Part shown: one piece after another, positions 45,696 through 58,321 of the stretch
Layout of the letters: every line of letters starts with the position of its first letter
Position numbering within the stretch: the stretch's first letter is position 1
Assembly: GCA_020747015.1 (NCBI GenBank)
Contig: JAGTJM010000095.1
Coordinates: forward strand, 25,781-89,780
Length of the DNA: 64,000 nt
Direction: 5' to 3'
From: Pyrenochaeta sp. MPI-SDFR-AT-0127
Lineage: Eukaryota > Ascomycota > Dothideomycetes > Pleosporales > Cucurbitariaceae
The notes under the pieces: generated by a model
What the model was told of the DNA's origin: nothing
The model's input: only the letters and a program-made list of their open reading frames with translations
The model's database searches: none
Made by a program: the position numbers and the translations under genes

Positions 45696-46490
45696 CTACT
45701 GGAAGCGCTTCTCGGCCGCCTTCCAGTTGATGACATTCCAGATGGCCTTGAAGTACTCGGCCTTGCGATTCTGGTAATCAAGGCTAGAACATTGTTAGCA
45801 CACTCCATCGTTCATCTAGCGATGCTTGACTTACTAGTAAGCGTGCTCCCAGGCATCAACACCCAGGATTGGGCGGAATTGGCCAACAACAGGATCCTGG
45901 TTCGCGTATGTCTTGATCTGGATGCTGCCAGTCTGAGTATCCTGAACCAGCCAAGCCCACCCGCTGCCCTGAATGCCTGCCAGAGCCGTGTTGAACTTCT
46001 CCTGGAACGCATCCAAGCTGCCGTAGCTTTCATTGATGGCCTTGCTCAAAGCACCAGAGGGAGGCTCGCCGCCGCCCTGGCTTGTGGGCGCCAAGTTCTC
46101 CCAGAACAGGCTGTGATTGATGTGTCCTCCTCCGTGGAAATTGATCAATGGCTGCAGAGCAATCTGTGCCTTGATGTCCTCCTTCTGCTTGGCTTCGGCG
46201 ATTTGCTCGCTGAAGTTATTGAACGACGTTACGTAGGTGTTGTGGTGGTTCTTGTGGTGCAGTTCCATAATCTTGCCGGAGATGGAGGGTTCAAGCGCGC
46301 CATAGTCGTCTTTCCAACTGTATTAGCGGTCATGAAGCTGGAAGGGACATAAGGGTGCCATACAGGGAAGGTCAGGTAGTGTCGCCTTTCCGCGAGTAAA
46401 GGTTGTTGCTACGCCAGCGCGGGCAGCTTTGGGAGCCGCAGCTCTAGCAGCCGAGCGCAGCGCGGAAGTACGGAGAAGTGCGGTATTCAT
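45696..46490 (-). CDS. SOD2: Mitochondrial manganese superoxide dismutase
   Basis: Three exons (46490-46364, 46309-45835 and 45783-45696; introns 54 and 51 bp) give 229 residues. An Arg/Ala-rich presequence of about 35 residues precedes LPDLPYDYGALEP. The four metal ligands are all present: first His of ELHHKNHH (His60), the second His of GGHINHSLFW, and Asp and His of DAWEHAYYLQY-like sequence (DYQ replaces QYQ here). It dismutates superoxide in the mitochondrial matrix. The GGGHINHSLFW plus GSGWAWLV motifs indicate the Mn type. The first intron ends at an AG eight bases downstream of a competing AG; only the distal one keeps the frame. Confidence 0.95.
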
Positions 46491-47160
46491 AATGTATGCG
46501 GCTGATGACTATGGGTCAATTGAGCTTCAGGTGAACTAAAGAGTTTTGTAGTATCAGTGTTGGAGCTCTAGGTCGTAGCTGTTGGATAATCATGCGCATT
46601 TCGTCATTTCGTGAGCCCGAGCGCCGAGGGCTGCCGGCTGCCGCATTCACGCTAAAAAGCCTTAGTATATCCTTGGCCGACCACATTATACGTATGCATC
46701 TTTTCAATGCAGGTTGGTCGTCCTGTTAGAAATCAAAATTCGGATCTATTTCTCTACTTTGTTTGCCACTGAACCTCAACGTTGATCTATGTGATTCAAC
46801 CAGTTAATCCGGAAGCAGCCTCGCTCACTCATAATCTCCATCATTGTACTGCTAGGCTAGGTCATCTGAATCACAATGCTACCCTGCAGGGCTAGACCAT
46901 GATTAACAAAAAGGCACAAAAGAAATCGGTTATCATACTAGTGATGTTCCCTGTATTATTCAGTATCTAGTCGTAGTACTGAGCCATTTCGGAGAAAACA
47001 TTACCGACGTTCACTTCCGACAACAAAAATACCTATATGATTCAGGGTACCTTTGCCACGGTTCGTTTAAGGCATGATAGGCTTTATGAAAGCAGTGTAG
47101 ACCTTGTACATATGATGCTTCCTCATTGCGGATTCTGACTTGCGCTTATTGCACAAGTCA
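46491..47160. other. Intergenic, nothing recognised
   Basis: 0.67 kb upstream of SOD2; contains its promoter, no gene seen. Confidence 0.45.
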
Positions 47161-48056
47161 CTAAGAAGATTCAAGTAGGCGAATCAGGTCTGCATTCCCT
47201 ATGTGCCTTGCGATATCCAAAGGTGTCCGACCCTTGGTATCTTTCATACCTCGGTCTGCCCCAATGTGAAGTAGGTATTGGGCTACATCGAGCTTCCTCA
47301 GCTCAATCGCTCTGTGCAGTGGAGTGCCCAGGCCTTTGAAATGCTCATGATTCCAAGAGTCGAGGTGCTCTGAGTATTGTATCTTGTTAATAAGTGCTCC
47401 CCTGGAGACAAGCATCTGCAAAACTTCGATAACGTCCTCACTTCGCTCGACGGCGTGATGGACCAATTGGCCCTTGTCGATGCTACCTCGGTCGAGCAGG
47501 ATCTTAATGAGTGAAGGCTGAGCACGACGAACGGCAAAAGACAATGGAGTCAGGTCCAAGTAACATCCAGTATCAGGATTCGCACCTCGATCAAGGAGCC
47601 ATTGAGTGAATTCAAGATCGTCAACAAAGCACCTATGGGGATATCAGCTTGTATTTTCCATCGCACCAAGCTTTCCCTGGCTTACGCAAGTACAGGAGGA
47701 TGGAAGTTATCCCATATCATATTCACATCCCATCCGCTTTCAAGAATAGCCTGAAAGACTTTTTTTGATTTTGTTTCGATTGCTTGCCTTATGTACATCT
47801 CGTTCATCACCAATCCTCGAGATAGGAGAAGTTTGATGATTTCGGGCCGAGCGGATTGCACAGCAGAGAGAAGAACAGGCCATAGCTTATGCAAAGAGTG
47901 GCCCTTTTGCTCAAATTCTTCCAGGCGATTGCGAAAAGTTACGTTGACATCATTGACATCAATATCTCCGGTATAACATAGTCGCGATAAATCAGAAATT
48001 TCCTCAAGCGGAGGGCCGGGGCAGTCAGTAGGCGGGTGAAGTGTTGTGGAAGCCAT
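47161..48056 (-). CDS. Ankyrin-repeat protein
   Basis: Two exons (48056-47686 and 47632-47161, 53 bp intron) give 280 residues. After about 30 polar residues the whole chain is built of degenerate ankyrin repeats: PVLLSAVQSARPEIIKLLLS, PLSFAVRRAQPSLIKILLDR, and a clear last pair (TPLHRAIELRKLDVAQYLLH, GRTPLDIARHIGNADLIRLL) close to the C-terminus. No other domain, signal peptide or TM helix is seen. Short free-standing ankyrin proteins are common and lineage-specific in filamentous fungi and usually uncharacterised. It borders a 2.8 kb gene-free stretch. Confidence 0.87.
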
Positions 48057-50839
48057 GAATTTGCTAAGCCGTTTACGAGTATGACCTCATGAGGGAGGTG
48101 GAACCTTTAAATACCATAATCCAGGTTACCAATAATAAGCGCTTAGTCTACCTCAATTAAGATTACCAGCCGTTTTACGCACCAATTATCGCGTAGCGTA
48201 CCTCCAAGAAGCGCTTAAGGTACGAAGTACGACATGTTGCTATTGCCCTTCTCTGACTGGAAAAGAGTTATTGAGAAGAACATCAGCTAGTTACGGCCAT
48301 ACATATTTAATTATATTCCATACATCACTCCATGGGGTTCCACAAATCGAGTTCCTAGCACCGGGTTTGTTGACTCCCTCAACCGGATTGAGAAGAAATT
48401 GTTATCTACTTGAAGGATCACCAAGCGTCGAGCGAGTAATAGTTATAGCAGCAAATCTAGCAAAATCATGCAAGTGTAGTCTAAGCACAGGCAATACTGT
48501 AAAATGAAGTTGAAAGCCCGTGTTCAAGAGGTTGAGTGGGCCCTCCTTCCGAAGCATAGACTGGCAAACATATGGTAAGTTCTACATGTTGTCTGTTCAA
48601 GTATAAATTTTCTGTTTTGAAGTACTGCGATTCTGCCTGTTTGAATTTGACATGTTCCATAAGCATCAGACTGTGTCTATCTCGTTTTCACATCTCAAAG
48701 ATTTCAAAATTATCCACATGATTGTAAACAAACGTACTCGTAACATGCTGATTACTAGTAAACACATTATCTAAGATAGTAACTTAGTTAGGTTCCTTAA
48801 AAACGTGGTTGCTGAGACAGCTAATTAAAACGCCCTGGAAGCATGCATGGTTTGAGCTCCACTTCTTGCACCCGTCAGTCACCCCAACCCCCTTGATTGC
48901 TTCAAATTTCTTCAAAATTAGCACAATACGAACCATTCACGGGCTTCATTGAGTCCCACAAGTCTTGAAACAATTCCTTTACTTGTACCAACATACTGTA
49001 CCTGTGGCTGAGCTACGTTGGATCAGACTAAGCCCATGTCCAGGAGTAATCTTGCCACATCATAAGTCACAATGTTACCATTTGTCAACACATACGACCA
49101 TAGGTAAAGGAACACTCTGGATCCCGTTCGCTCTCCAAACGATAAGCCTTTGACCGGTGGATTAGTAGTCAGGTGGGTGACCACTGGCGAATACCCACTG
49201 TTGTATGTAATTTTCTTTTTGCAAATCTCAACGCCCAAAACTCGAAACCACTGATGGTGGTCCGCTCCGTCGCGGGGAAAATTGGATCATCGCTCCAAGC
49301 CTCATAGAGTATTTTCCTGGCTGGATGTATATCATGGTCAATGTTGATCCATTTGGAGTGGACATCAGGGAATAGCTACCAGGGGCGAGGTACTTCCCTC
49401 TGTCGATCGAGAGTCGTGTTAGACCACACTATATAATTAATTTCAATTTCCTACCAGTATTGATTTGGATAGTCAAGGTGAATCACTCAACGTCATAGAC
49501 TGGTAGCCTCTCTGCTGAATTCTTGGACACATACGAATGCTAGTAAATATTTTCCTTCTGATAGATTCTACCAGCAGTAATGGTACTTGATACTGTGTGC
49601 AGAATAGCCACTGTCTGACATCTCTTGAATTGTAATATATATCGAATTCATGGTGACAGGTGCACACGTAGTAGATCGGCCAAAATGCAAGCTCTTTGTG
49701 GCATCGATGCCCAAAGCATAAGCGGGTGCATTGAGTATGTTAAAGAATATGTGGTAGCTTCAGGATGCATTATGATTGCTTCTGAAGAAAATAAAGCAAG
49801 ATAAGGCTTCTTGTGGTTAAACTTTACGCAAATACATGGAAAGAAAATGGAAACTAATGCTTTGCGAATAGCTCAAACTCTATTTGTTATTCTGTATTGT
49901 CCCACAGTGTGGTAGCATCCATCGAAATATTGCCTGTATTTCTCAAGTCTTTATTTCTATGCTGATTAGTGAAATATTCCTGTCGTGTGACCGCGTCGAT
50001 GGAGTTATACATGCCTTTTGACGAAGTGAAACACGAAGCCATCGATCAAGATATGCTTTCCTTCCGTACGATAGACTTTGCCAAGACATATTGAACGCAA
50101 TGTTGGAAGCAGATTTTCTGCATCAGCTATGCACAATCGAGGAAGGCTATATATGTGTGGCCACACAGTTTGATATCTACATCGAACTAGTCATGGCTAG
50201 CTGCTTAAGTCCAGACTCTAGTATCCCTCCCACGTTGCCAGACAATGCTTCATTTGAGAATTAAGAATTGGCTGAATTGAATAGCCATCGCTGTAATTTT
50301 GATAGAATACCACCACAATGCGTCCATGTACCGCTACGATTGTCTTCTCTCTACTCCTAGTATGCTTGTGGTTCAAGACATCGGGTCGTGACAAACAGCT
50401 AATCCGTATCGGGGTTAGCTCATAAACATGGTTGAGCCGGCCTGAACTACCCACGCATGGATTCGGGTGATGTAGGGGCGCAGCAGCAAAAGGGTCGCCT
50501 ATCTCACACTTTGTCAAGGATAAGACATGACGGCCGTGTAAAAAGTCGCTCATCTCGGCCGTCTCTGATGCTGTTGAAGTTGTCTTGGAGTTGCCCCGCA
50601 AATTGTCCCGTGGGCCGTTCTCGGACAGTCGACGAACGCGTGGGTTGGCATGGGAGCAGCAATTTCTGATGGTTCGCGTGCCTGCCAATGTTTGGCGTCA
50701 CTTTTGTACCTTTCTCACGCCATGTACTGGACTCGTACGTGAGAGCCGCCCTGCATTTTCAGCTCTCATCAATCCTTCGGGCGTTGGTCCCACCCCATCG
50801 CTCTTCCACCACAGCTAGAGCTACCCCGCCATCGTCATC
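48057..50839. other. 2.78 kb gene-free, AT-rich stretch
   Basis: No supported gene. A 156-codon minus-strand frame (50688-50218) has no recognised family and overlaps frames on the other strand. The last 300 bases before 50840 are GC-richer and act as the promoter of the siderophore gene; one GATAAG word lies at about 50518. Confidence 0.45.
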
Positions 50840-52467
50840 ATGGCCCCCGCAAACATTGTCCATCTGCCCAACGGCCAGAATCTGACCGTGACACCCGTAT
50901 TCGGGGGTCTCTTCTTCAAGGCGAACGATCTGCTGAGCTCGCATTCGCCCTTCCCGCCTGGCTGGACAATTGTGCTCAACTCGGAGGACGAATTGAATGT
51001 CGAAGAGCAAGAGCAGCAGCAGGAGAATGAAGAGGAAGAGCACTTCCCCCCTCGAAATGTACATCGGTACAGGAGACCAACGCTGAACGGCGATCATCTC
51101 TACATCTCGTCCATATCGAACCCCAGCAGCAGCGACTTCAAGGCCGCTGCCTCGCCCACCCGACAGATTGCCATGATGCTCTGGGCCACGCTCTACTGGT
51201 ATTTCCACCAGCCCAAGCCTGTGCGGCAGGTCACGAACGCCATATCCAAGAACACGGCCGACGCTGGAAAGCCCAAGGGCGAATGGAGGATCAATATCAA
51301 CAGGGAGGGCATCTTCAAGGGCAAGGTTGTCCTGCCCAAGCTGGAGAGAATGGGACTGGTAGCCTGCGAGGACTCTTCGGTGGGATGCGCACAAGAAGAA
51401 AGCTCTCCTGAGGGCTGGACCAAGATGTTTGTCAGTCGACGAACGTTTTGGCAGCTAGATCCCAGAATCTATCTCTTCACTCTGTCGCCTTTGGCCAACT
51501 CACCTTTCCCTTCAGGCTCACCGTACCCGTCCAGACCCTCTTCACCCTCGGAAGGTGCGCAGCCAAAGAAGGAGCAACAGCTGGAGCAGACTTCGCCAGG
51601 TCTTTGGTCGCCGACAGCGCCTGGACCGTTTCACTCGAGCTCGCATCTACCGACATACTATCCGCCGCCGCCTGCGCAGTATGTCCTCACGAACCACGTT
51701 CGGCATCCGATACGGCCCAAGCCCCCGCGACAAGGCGAGGTGCTTTACACACGTTATATCCCCAGTGTCGGACAATACCTCTCGTTCCGGGTGGCATCAT
51801 GTTCGACCAAGGCGCTCCGACATCGCGGCCCAGTCTCCACCCCAGGCCCTACGCCCCACCGCAGCAGCCACGTTCCAGCTTCAGACTCGGTTGTTCCTAC
51901 GATGAGTTCGTTGAATCTCGAAATGTCTGATACTGAGTACCTTCACAAGTGGATGAACGACCCGCGCGTATCTCACTTCTGGGGAGAAGCAGGCCCTCAG
52001 TCTCACCAAGAGGAATTCCTGAAGAATGGCCTCCAGTCCAAGAACTCGTTCCCCGTGATCGGCTGCTGGGATGGCAAGCCTTTTGGCTACTTTGAGATAT
52101 ACTGGGTCAAGGAAGACAACCTAGGAAAATACCTGCCTATTGTGGGTGACTATGACAGAGGGTTCCATTGCTTGATCGGCGAACAAGAATTCAGGGGTGC
52201 ACACAGAGTCAAGATATGGCTGAGTGCGCTGGTACATTACTGCTGGCTTGCTGATAACAGGACTGAGAGAGTGATGCTGGAACCAAGGGTTGACAACGAA
52301 AAGTAAGCAACTTCATTCTTCAGCAAGATTGCACAACTGACGTCTACAGACTCGCCAGATATCTGCAAGAAGCCGGCTTCTATAAAGAGCGTGAAATCAG
52401 CCTTCCGCACAAACAGAGCAACTTGTTCAAGATCAACAGGGATGTCTGGAAGGGGCCAGCTCTGTAG
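50840..52467 (+). CDS. Siderophore biosynthesis N5-hydroxyornithine acyltransferase (SidF/SidL family)
   Basis: Two exons (50840-52302 and 52350-52467, 47 bp intron) give 526 residues. The C-terminal third is the AlcB/IucB/MbtK-type GNAT domain: EYLHKWMNDPRVSHFWGEAG, GYFEIYWVKEDNLG, DRGFHCLIGEQEFRG, and TERVMLEPRVDNEKLARYLQ ending EAGFYKER. The N-terminus (IVHLPNGQNLTVTPVFGGLF) is that of fungal SidF/SidL enzymes, which acylate N5-hydroxyornithine for fusarinine- or ferricrocin-type hydroxamate siderophores. The C-terminus (WKGPAL) lacks a PTS1 signal, favouring the cytosolic SidL type, but this is weak. A Pro/Ser-rich linker separates the halves. No other siderophore gene is in the window. 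Confidence 0.88.
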
Positions 52468-53288
52468 TCGATTAGATTGCATGTATGTGGGATTTGGGCG
52501 GATATGGATGCACATAGTTTTGAATTGGGCGTAGTTGTGTGGATAAGCGGATACCAACGGTCTAGACTTTGAGATTAATTTCAATTGAGCATCACGACAA
52601 TGGATGAATCCAATGTTGAGTGAATAGAAGGAGTCTCTTCCCTCGCACGCGGACATGAACATCCCACGGCCATGGTCCGATGTCGGGTGGGCTCGGAACA
52701 TGGATTGACGTTGCAGGGTGAACAGTACACATTCAAGCAGATTTATATCGCGCTTGTGGCATGGGATTGTACCGGAATAACTACAGCCGAGTGCTGTGAA
52801 AAAAATCTCTTTTCGACAATGAGGATATCGAAATCTTTCAAAGGAAACCCTGCAATGCACATTGCACGATGAAATACAGCATGAGAGTTGCGACTCTACC
52901 GCGGAGAAATTGTGGGCCATCAAACCTGACACATGAGAATCGGCCAAATTGACAGCGTGGTATTACCTTTGCAGTCAAGATATGTGAACTGGCGGGGCCG
53001 ATTCGAAGACAAGAGGCTCAATGTGGGGTTTAGCGAGCACCAAAACTTTTTGGTTGAACACGTGAGAGGAACGTCACAGAGCTGTCGGAATAAAAAGGAA
53101 CCCTTCGACCGGTCAACAACAAAGACTGCCCAATACAAGTGCACAAAATACCCAATTGGCATTCTCGTAGAACCTGTGAAACTCTGGCCTAGTGCAGACA
53201 CACTCCCAATTGCGAAGGGAATCTTTGCGACCTGATTAGGAAGACCATCGGCTCTTCACCACCAGACGTCCATCTTCGCCAGCCCAGC
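52468..53288. other. Intergenic, promoter of ADE13
   Basis: 0.82 kb. A 236-codon minus-strand frame overlaps the siderophore gene's last exon; judged spurious. Confidence 0.45.
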
Positions 53289-54951
53289 ATGGCAGACAAT
53301 CAAACCGCCCTTCTGGACCTCCAGCGCCAAATCTCCACCATGAAAGCTCAAAACCCGCCTTCCATTTTCGACTCGTACCAAACGTCGCTCACGGGGCGGT
53401 ACTGCAGTCCAGAAATGTCTCAGCTTTTCTCGCAGCGCAGCCGTCACTCGACCTGGCGCAAATTATGGCTGTATCTTGCCGAGGCGGAGAAAGAGCTGGG
53501 CATTGAGACGATCAGTGACGAGGCGTTGAAGCAGATGAGAGAGCATTTGATGGTTACGAATGAGGACTTTGAGACTGCCAGAGTCGAGGAGAAGAAGAGG
53601 AGGCATGATGTTATGGCGCATGTGCATGCTTTTGGCGCAGTTGCTCCAGCCGCAGCGGGAATTGTGCATTACGGGGTATGTTGAGTCATTTTATTTACGT
53701 CTGATAATAAGAAAGAGAAGGGAATGTGTGTTTGCTTATCACCTGCGAGCGGTGGCAATATTAGAAACGATGGATACTTGATATTACACGACGATTGCTA
53801 ACTGTCTATAGGCAACGAGCTGCTATGTAACCGACAATGCAGAGCTTATCCTCATGCGCGACGCCATGGACCTTCTCCTCCCCAAGCTCGCCAAAGTCAT
53901 CTCCAACCTCTCCAACTTCGCGCTGCAATGGAAAGCCGAACCCACGCTCGCCTACACGCATCTTCAGCCTGCCCAACTCATCACCGTCGGTAAGCGTGCC
54001 GCCCAATGGGCTCAGGATCTCCTCTTCGACCTGGAAGCCATTGAGCATGTCCGTGAAGGCCTCCAGTTCCGCGGCGCCCAAGGAACCACCGGCACGCAGG
54101 CTTCGTTCCTCGAGATTTTCAACAACGACAGCAAAAAGTGCGACGAGCTGAATGAGCTTTTGTGCAAGAAGACTGGCTTCCCCAGCTGCTACGCTGTGTC
54201 GACCCAAACCTATACCCGCAAGGTTGACCTCATCATCGCCAACGCCATCACAGGACTCGGCGCTTCTGCGCAGAAAATCACAGGAGATATCCGCCACCTG
54301 GCCGCATGGAAGGAACTCGAAGAGCCATTTGAGAAGGACCAGATCGGCAGCTCAGCCATGGCGTACAAGCGCAACCCCATGCGTTCAGAGCGCATCTACA
54401 GTTTATCCCGCGAACTCATGTCGAAGCCGTCGTCCTTTGCCAACACACTCAGCGACCAGTGGATGGAGCGCACGCTCGACGACAGCGCCATCCGCCGCAT
54501 CGACATTCCCGAAATGTTCCTGCTCGCCGACGCCATCCTGCTCTCGCTCGACAACGTGACGTCGGGCCTGGTCGTGTACCCGAAGCGCGTCGACGCCCGC
54601 GTCCAGGAAGAACTCCCCTTTATGATCACCGAGTCCATCATCATGAAGCTCGTGGCAAAGGGCGAGAGCCGCCAGGAAGCCCATGAGCAGATTCGCGTGC
54701 TGTCGCACCAGGCCGGCAGCCAGGTCAAGAATGAGGGCAAATCAAATGATCTGGTCGATCGCATCCGCGCCACGGAGTTTTTCAAGCCCATCTGGCCGGA
54801 TCTGGACGAGATGCTGGATGCAAAGCTGTACACGGGCCGTAGCGAGCAGATTGTAGAAAAGTTCTGCGGAAAGGGGGGTGTCCTGGAGGGTAAGCTTAGC
54901 GCGTATAAGGCGTATATCGAGAAAGCTGGTGTGTCGGAGTTGAGCGTATAA
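53289..54951 (+). CDS. ADE13: Adenylosuccinate lyase
   Basis: Two exons (53289-53675 and 53812-54951, 136 bp intron) give 508 residues. The enzyme cleaves SAICAR to AICAR and adenylosuccinate to AMP in de novo purine synthesis, as a cytosolic tetramer. Family features: RRHDVMAHVHAF (catalytic His region), EPTLAYTHLQPAQ, TQTYTRKVD, and the fumarase/lyase signature GSSAMAYKRNPMRSE with the flexible Ser loop. C-terminal helices (AHEQIRVLSHQAG, FKPIWPDLDEML) are those of the eukaryotic ADSL C-terminal domain. Length fits fungal ADE13 with a short extension. The 3' end is GC-rich with strong codon bias, as expected for a highly expressed gene. Confidence 0.96.
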
Positions 54952-55535
54952 AAAGGACTGAAACGTCTTGGTTCTGTTAGAATATCGAACATGGAAAAAT
55001 GGCAAGAGAAAAATAGGGAAAGGGAAAAACTTGCTCAGACTCAAGGATTAGAATGATTTTGGCTCTAAGAATCAAACAAAAGGCAGTGGGAATATCAAGA
55101 CCATTCAAAGACCAACCCCCGTTTCTCGCATTTCCACACCAAACTATCAAAAGCAAGACATTCACCACAACTTCACAGGATGAAATAGACATCTTCAGAG
55201 CGTAATCTGGCATATTTACTAATATGATTGATGATATTGATTGATTCATGAATAATGCTGACATTTTCCCCTCATCATGTCCGGCGACGGAATCCACACC
55301 CTCTCTGGTAAGCATACAAAGAACAAGGAGAGATGACATGACTAGAAAACAACAACCGGGAAAAATAAAATAAGAAAATAAGAATGAGGTCATGACGATC
55401 CCGCAGGACATCTACGCTTTGATGCAATAAAAAAAAACAGGGAAGATGATTCCGATCATGTACAGGAGAAATAACAAGGAGGAGGAAAGGATGCAATGCT
55501 TCCCCAGGTAAGATTAATGAGAATAAATGGGAGTT
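54952..55535. other. Convergent intergenic region
   Basis: 0.58 kb, AT-rich with several A-runs; no gene seen. Confidence 0.5.
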
Positions 55536-56918
55536 TTAATAAGCATCTCCGAATATCTCCTTTGGACTTTGCACCATGTCTTCTTTTCTTGGGGCGCGTC
55601 GCCTGCCCTCTGACTTGGCCATCATCTTGCGGTCCTTTTTGCTCACGAGGTGGGGGGTCACGGGGGTGATGGGCGTAAACGGCATGTAGGGCGAATACGG
55701 GGTGAATGGGACGCCCGTCTTTGGGGTGGTGAGGGAGAGCTTGTCCAAGCGGCGGTCCAGGACGGTGGTCTGGATGCCGGGGGAGCGCAGGGGTTCGGCG
55801 AAGCTACGCAGTGGGAGCGACGAGTTGGACGAGGTGGCGGATTTGGAGAGGGTTATGCCTGGTGCTGGGGGGCCGGCGCCGAGGCGTTGGGGCGCGGGAC
55901 GGGGCAAGGGCTGGACTTGGTCGAGTTCCTCGTCTGGGTCGTAGGGTGTGGTGGGCGAGTTTTGCTGTGTTGGTGGTGAGGGAGGGGCGCCGGGCTGGTA
56001 GAAGCGGGGAGACAGTGGGGTGCGGGCCTCATCGTCCGAGTCGGCGCCTGGGTATTTTTGCAGCTTTTGCTGGACAGGGCCCGAGATGCGGAGGTTCTTG
56101 AGGTTGAAACGCGTGTTCTTGCTGCCGGTGGTGGTGGTGGACACTTGAGATCTCTTGGAAAGGATGCTTCGTGGGCTGGCAGGTGGGGGCTGCTCGCGGA
56201 GACGATCGCGAGGGAGCGGCGCGGTGGCAGGCCCGTTGTGGTAGTCTGGTGGGTAGATGGCTTTGACTGGCGAGATTGGGCTGTCGTCCTGAGATCTGGC
56301 AACGCTGATAGCAGATGGTCTTCTTCGCTCCGTTGCGGGTACGTCCGTCTCTTCTACGCTGACCTCCGAGTAGTGCTTTCGAGCATCGTGGTCCATGACA
56401 GCGGCATACAGTCGCTCCATGTCGGCTTGTGCTTGGTTCTTGTGAGCGTCCACGACCTTCTGGTCAAAGGAGCTAGGCGACTGCACGACAGGACTATGCG
56501 GGCTGCTGACACCGGAGTCGGTCTTCTTGAACTTCCTCAGCCACGAGGTAGCCGAGCGAGCTGAGAGCGGCGGTGAAGTCGGTCCTGGCGTCTTGATGGA
56601 GAGCGGGACGTGCTTGTCCTGGAGTTCCAGCTCCAACTGTTTGGGCGGGTCAAAGGCCTTTCGTCTCATCCTTCTGCCGACGGTGAGGAGCAAGACTCCC
56701 CAGATAAGTACGGTGAAGACGTAGCCGCCGACGACACCGCAAATCTCGTAGGGCAAACGGTTCTTGTCGCGAGTTGCGTGAAATGAAGCAGGAGGGCCGT
56801 CTTCAGGCGAGGGGGCGGGGTCGCGGTAATTATCCTTGAAGTCGTATGGAGCAGCGGCAGCTCTTGAAACCAGCAGAATCAGTGACAGGAGGGCATGTGG
56901 GAGCGCCCGCTGTAGCAT
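55536..56918 (-). CDS. Single-pass membrane protein with long disordered cytoplasmic tail
   Basis: A single exon of 460 residues. A signal peptide (ALPHALLSLILLVSRAAAAP) precedes a short ectodomain of about 35 residues and one TM helix (ICGVVGGYVFTVLIWGVLLL) ending in the stop-transfer GRRMRRKAF. The remaining 370 residues are rich in Ser, Pro and Thr with many SP/TP sites (SPRSILSKRSQ, TPFTPITPVTP repeats), suitable for phosphorylation. Fungal relatives are described only as hypothetical or pH/wall-sensing-like; no enzymatic domain is present. Very GC-rich. The start Met directly precedes the signal core. Confidence 0.83.
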   Translation of the reverse strand: MLQRALPHALLSLILLVSRAAAAPYDFKDNYRDPAPSPEDGPPASFHATRDKNRLPYEICGVVGGYVFTVLIWGVLLLTVGRRMRRKAFDPPKQLELELQDKHVPLSIKTPGPTSPPLSARSATSWLRKFKKTDSGVSSPHSPVVQSPSSFDQKVVDAHKNQAQADMERLYAAVMDHDARKHYSEVSVEETDVPATERRRPSAISVARSQDDSPISPVKAIYPPDYHNGPATAPLPRDRLREQPPPASPRSILSKRSQVSTTTTGSKNTRFNLKNLRISGPVQQKLQKYPGADSDDEARTPLSPRFYQPGAPPSPPTQQNSPTTPYDPDEELDQVQPLPRPAPQRLGAGPPAPGITLSKSATSSNSSLPLRSFAEPLRSPGIQTTVLDRRLDKLSLTTPKTGVPFTPYSPYMPFTPITPVTPHLVSKKDRKMMAKSEGRRRAPRKEDMVQSPKEIFGDAY

Positions 56919-58321
56919 GGTTGAAACCAGAAAGACGACGGAGGAAGCGAGGGGTGTTTTTCAACACTTGCCCAAGTGACGGCGATCCAGATCCGCAGGT
57001 GGGCTGCCAAATTGCCCGCGTTCCGACAGAGAGGAACCGGGTGAAGTGCAGAGTGTAACAGCTGGCGACATGGTGATAATGAGGATTCGGCGGCGGGTAA
57101 GTATTTACAGCAGCGGTCGGAGAGCCAGGGCAGGTCTGCAAGTGGGTGGAACGAGAAAACGAGCGACCAGGTGTGATGGCTGGACGAGGTCGTATTGGCC
57201 GCTGATTGGAGAGGCTGGTTCTTGAGCGACATGCGGGCGTCCAGTGGATGCGCTTGATCAGGCGCTGAGGCGGGGTCGCTTCCATGCGAGCTAGCACAGG
57301 AAGGGAACAGGACCGTCGACACATGGCTCTTCACTATCGGCTGTCCGAGGCCCTGCGCTGGCCCTTTTGGCTGCTTTGCGGGCGGTGGTAGGCTGTTGCT
57401 GTGGTGTTGTTGGGAGATGAGCGTCGTCCCATCTCACATGGAAACAAAACGTCCTCGAGAAACATGTTTCACTGGCTCCCCCCCGCCCGCCCACCGCGCT
57501 CGAGCACCCCAAAAATACCCCCAAAATACCAGCGTCCGGGTCGATCGGGCTGCACTCTCGAGGCACAGTCGGCGGGAAGGAGACGGACCGCATGCATGAA
57601 AGCGTTCCCCTGCAGGTCATGGAAAGACATCACCATTGCGGCCCGCTGATTGGCCTGACGTGCGTCACTTAGCGCTCCGCCATGCGACTCAGCACATGGT
57701 CACCTTATCACACTTATCGTCACAAGCCACTTTATTGCCCTTGATGTGATGAAAGGGAGCGGGGCCCGGCTGGATTAAAAAGCTATTTGAGTCTGGCCCT
57801 GCCTCCTGGCGTGAAATCTACGCGATGCTTTCGCCCACGTTCATGCAAAATGCGCGGCCTGTCACAGCCAGCGTGCAGGGCTAGCGACTCATACCACGGC
57901 CTTATCACTGCCGTTGCCTGTGACGGCACTGGAGATTGGCCATGCGGCTGTGTTCACGGGATGTGAATATCTTTTCAGCACAGTGAAGCTGGCCGGTCAG
58001 CGTTTAGGCCCGGCATATTGTAGGTCAAACGGTGAGTGACAGGAGAAAGAAACATGTGCTCAAGACGGGATCAAAGATGGTTTCTACTACGTGCTGATCA
58101 ATGGCACACTGTGCCCGCCCCTGGCCTGCGAACGTCTGCCGTCACATTCGAAAATAACTACCTGAGCATGCATCGTTCCGATGCTGGATTAGCGAATGCT
58201 AGCAAACATATCTGCCCGGAAAGAGGCTATGGGAGCTTACCCTGCCACGACTGAGCGCATTATGCCTTGCAATGCATGTGCAGTCTACAAGGAATGGAGG
58301 ACCGAATCACGCAGCGGCCGG
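56919..58321. other. 1.4 kb intergenic region
   Basis: Promoter of the membrane-protein gene and 3' region of the G-patch gene. Two closely spaced TTATC (GATAA) words lie at about 57705-57718. Overlapping GC-rich frames on both strands have no family signature. Confidence 0.45.

Noticed and set aside
50218..50688. 156-codon minus-strand frame before the siderophore gene
   Set aside because: No recognised family; likely promoter sequence with chance openness.
52237..52947. 236-codon minus-strand frame
   Set aside because: It overlaps the last exon of the siderophore gene in antisense, has no signature, and its composition mirrors the real gene.
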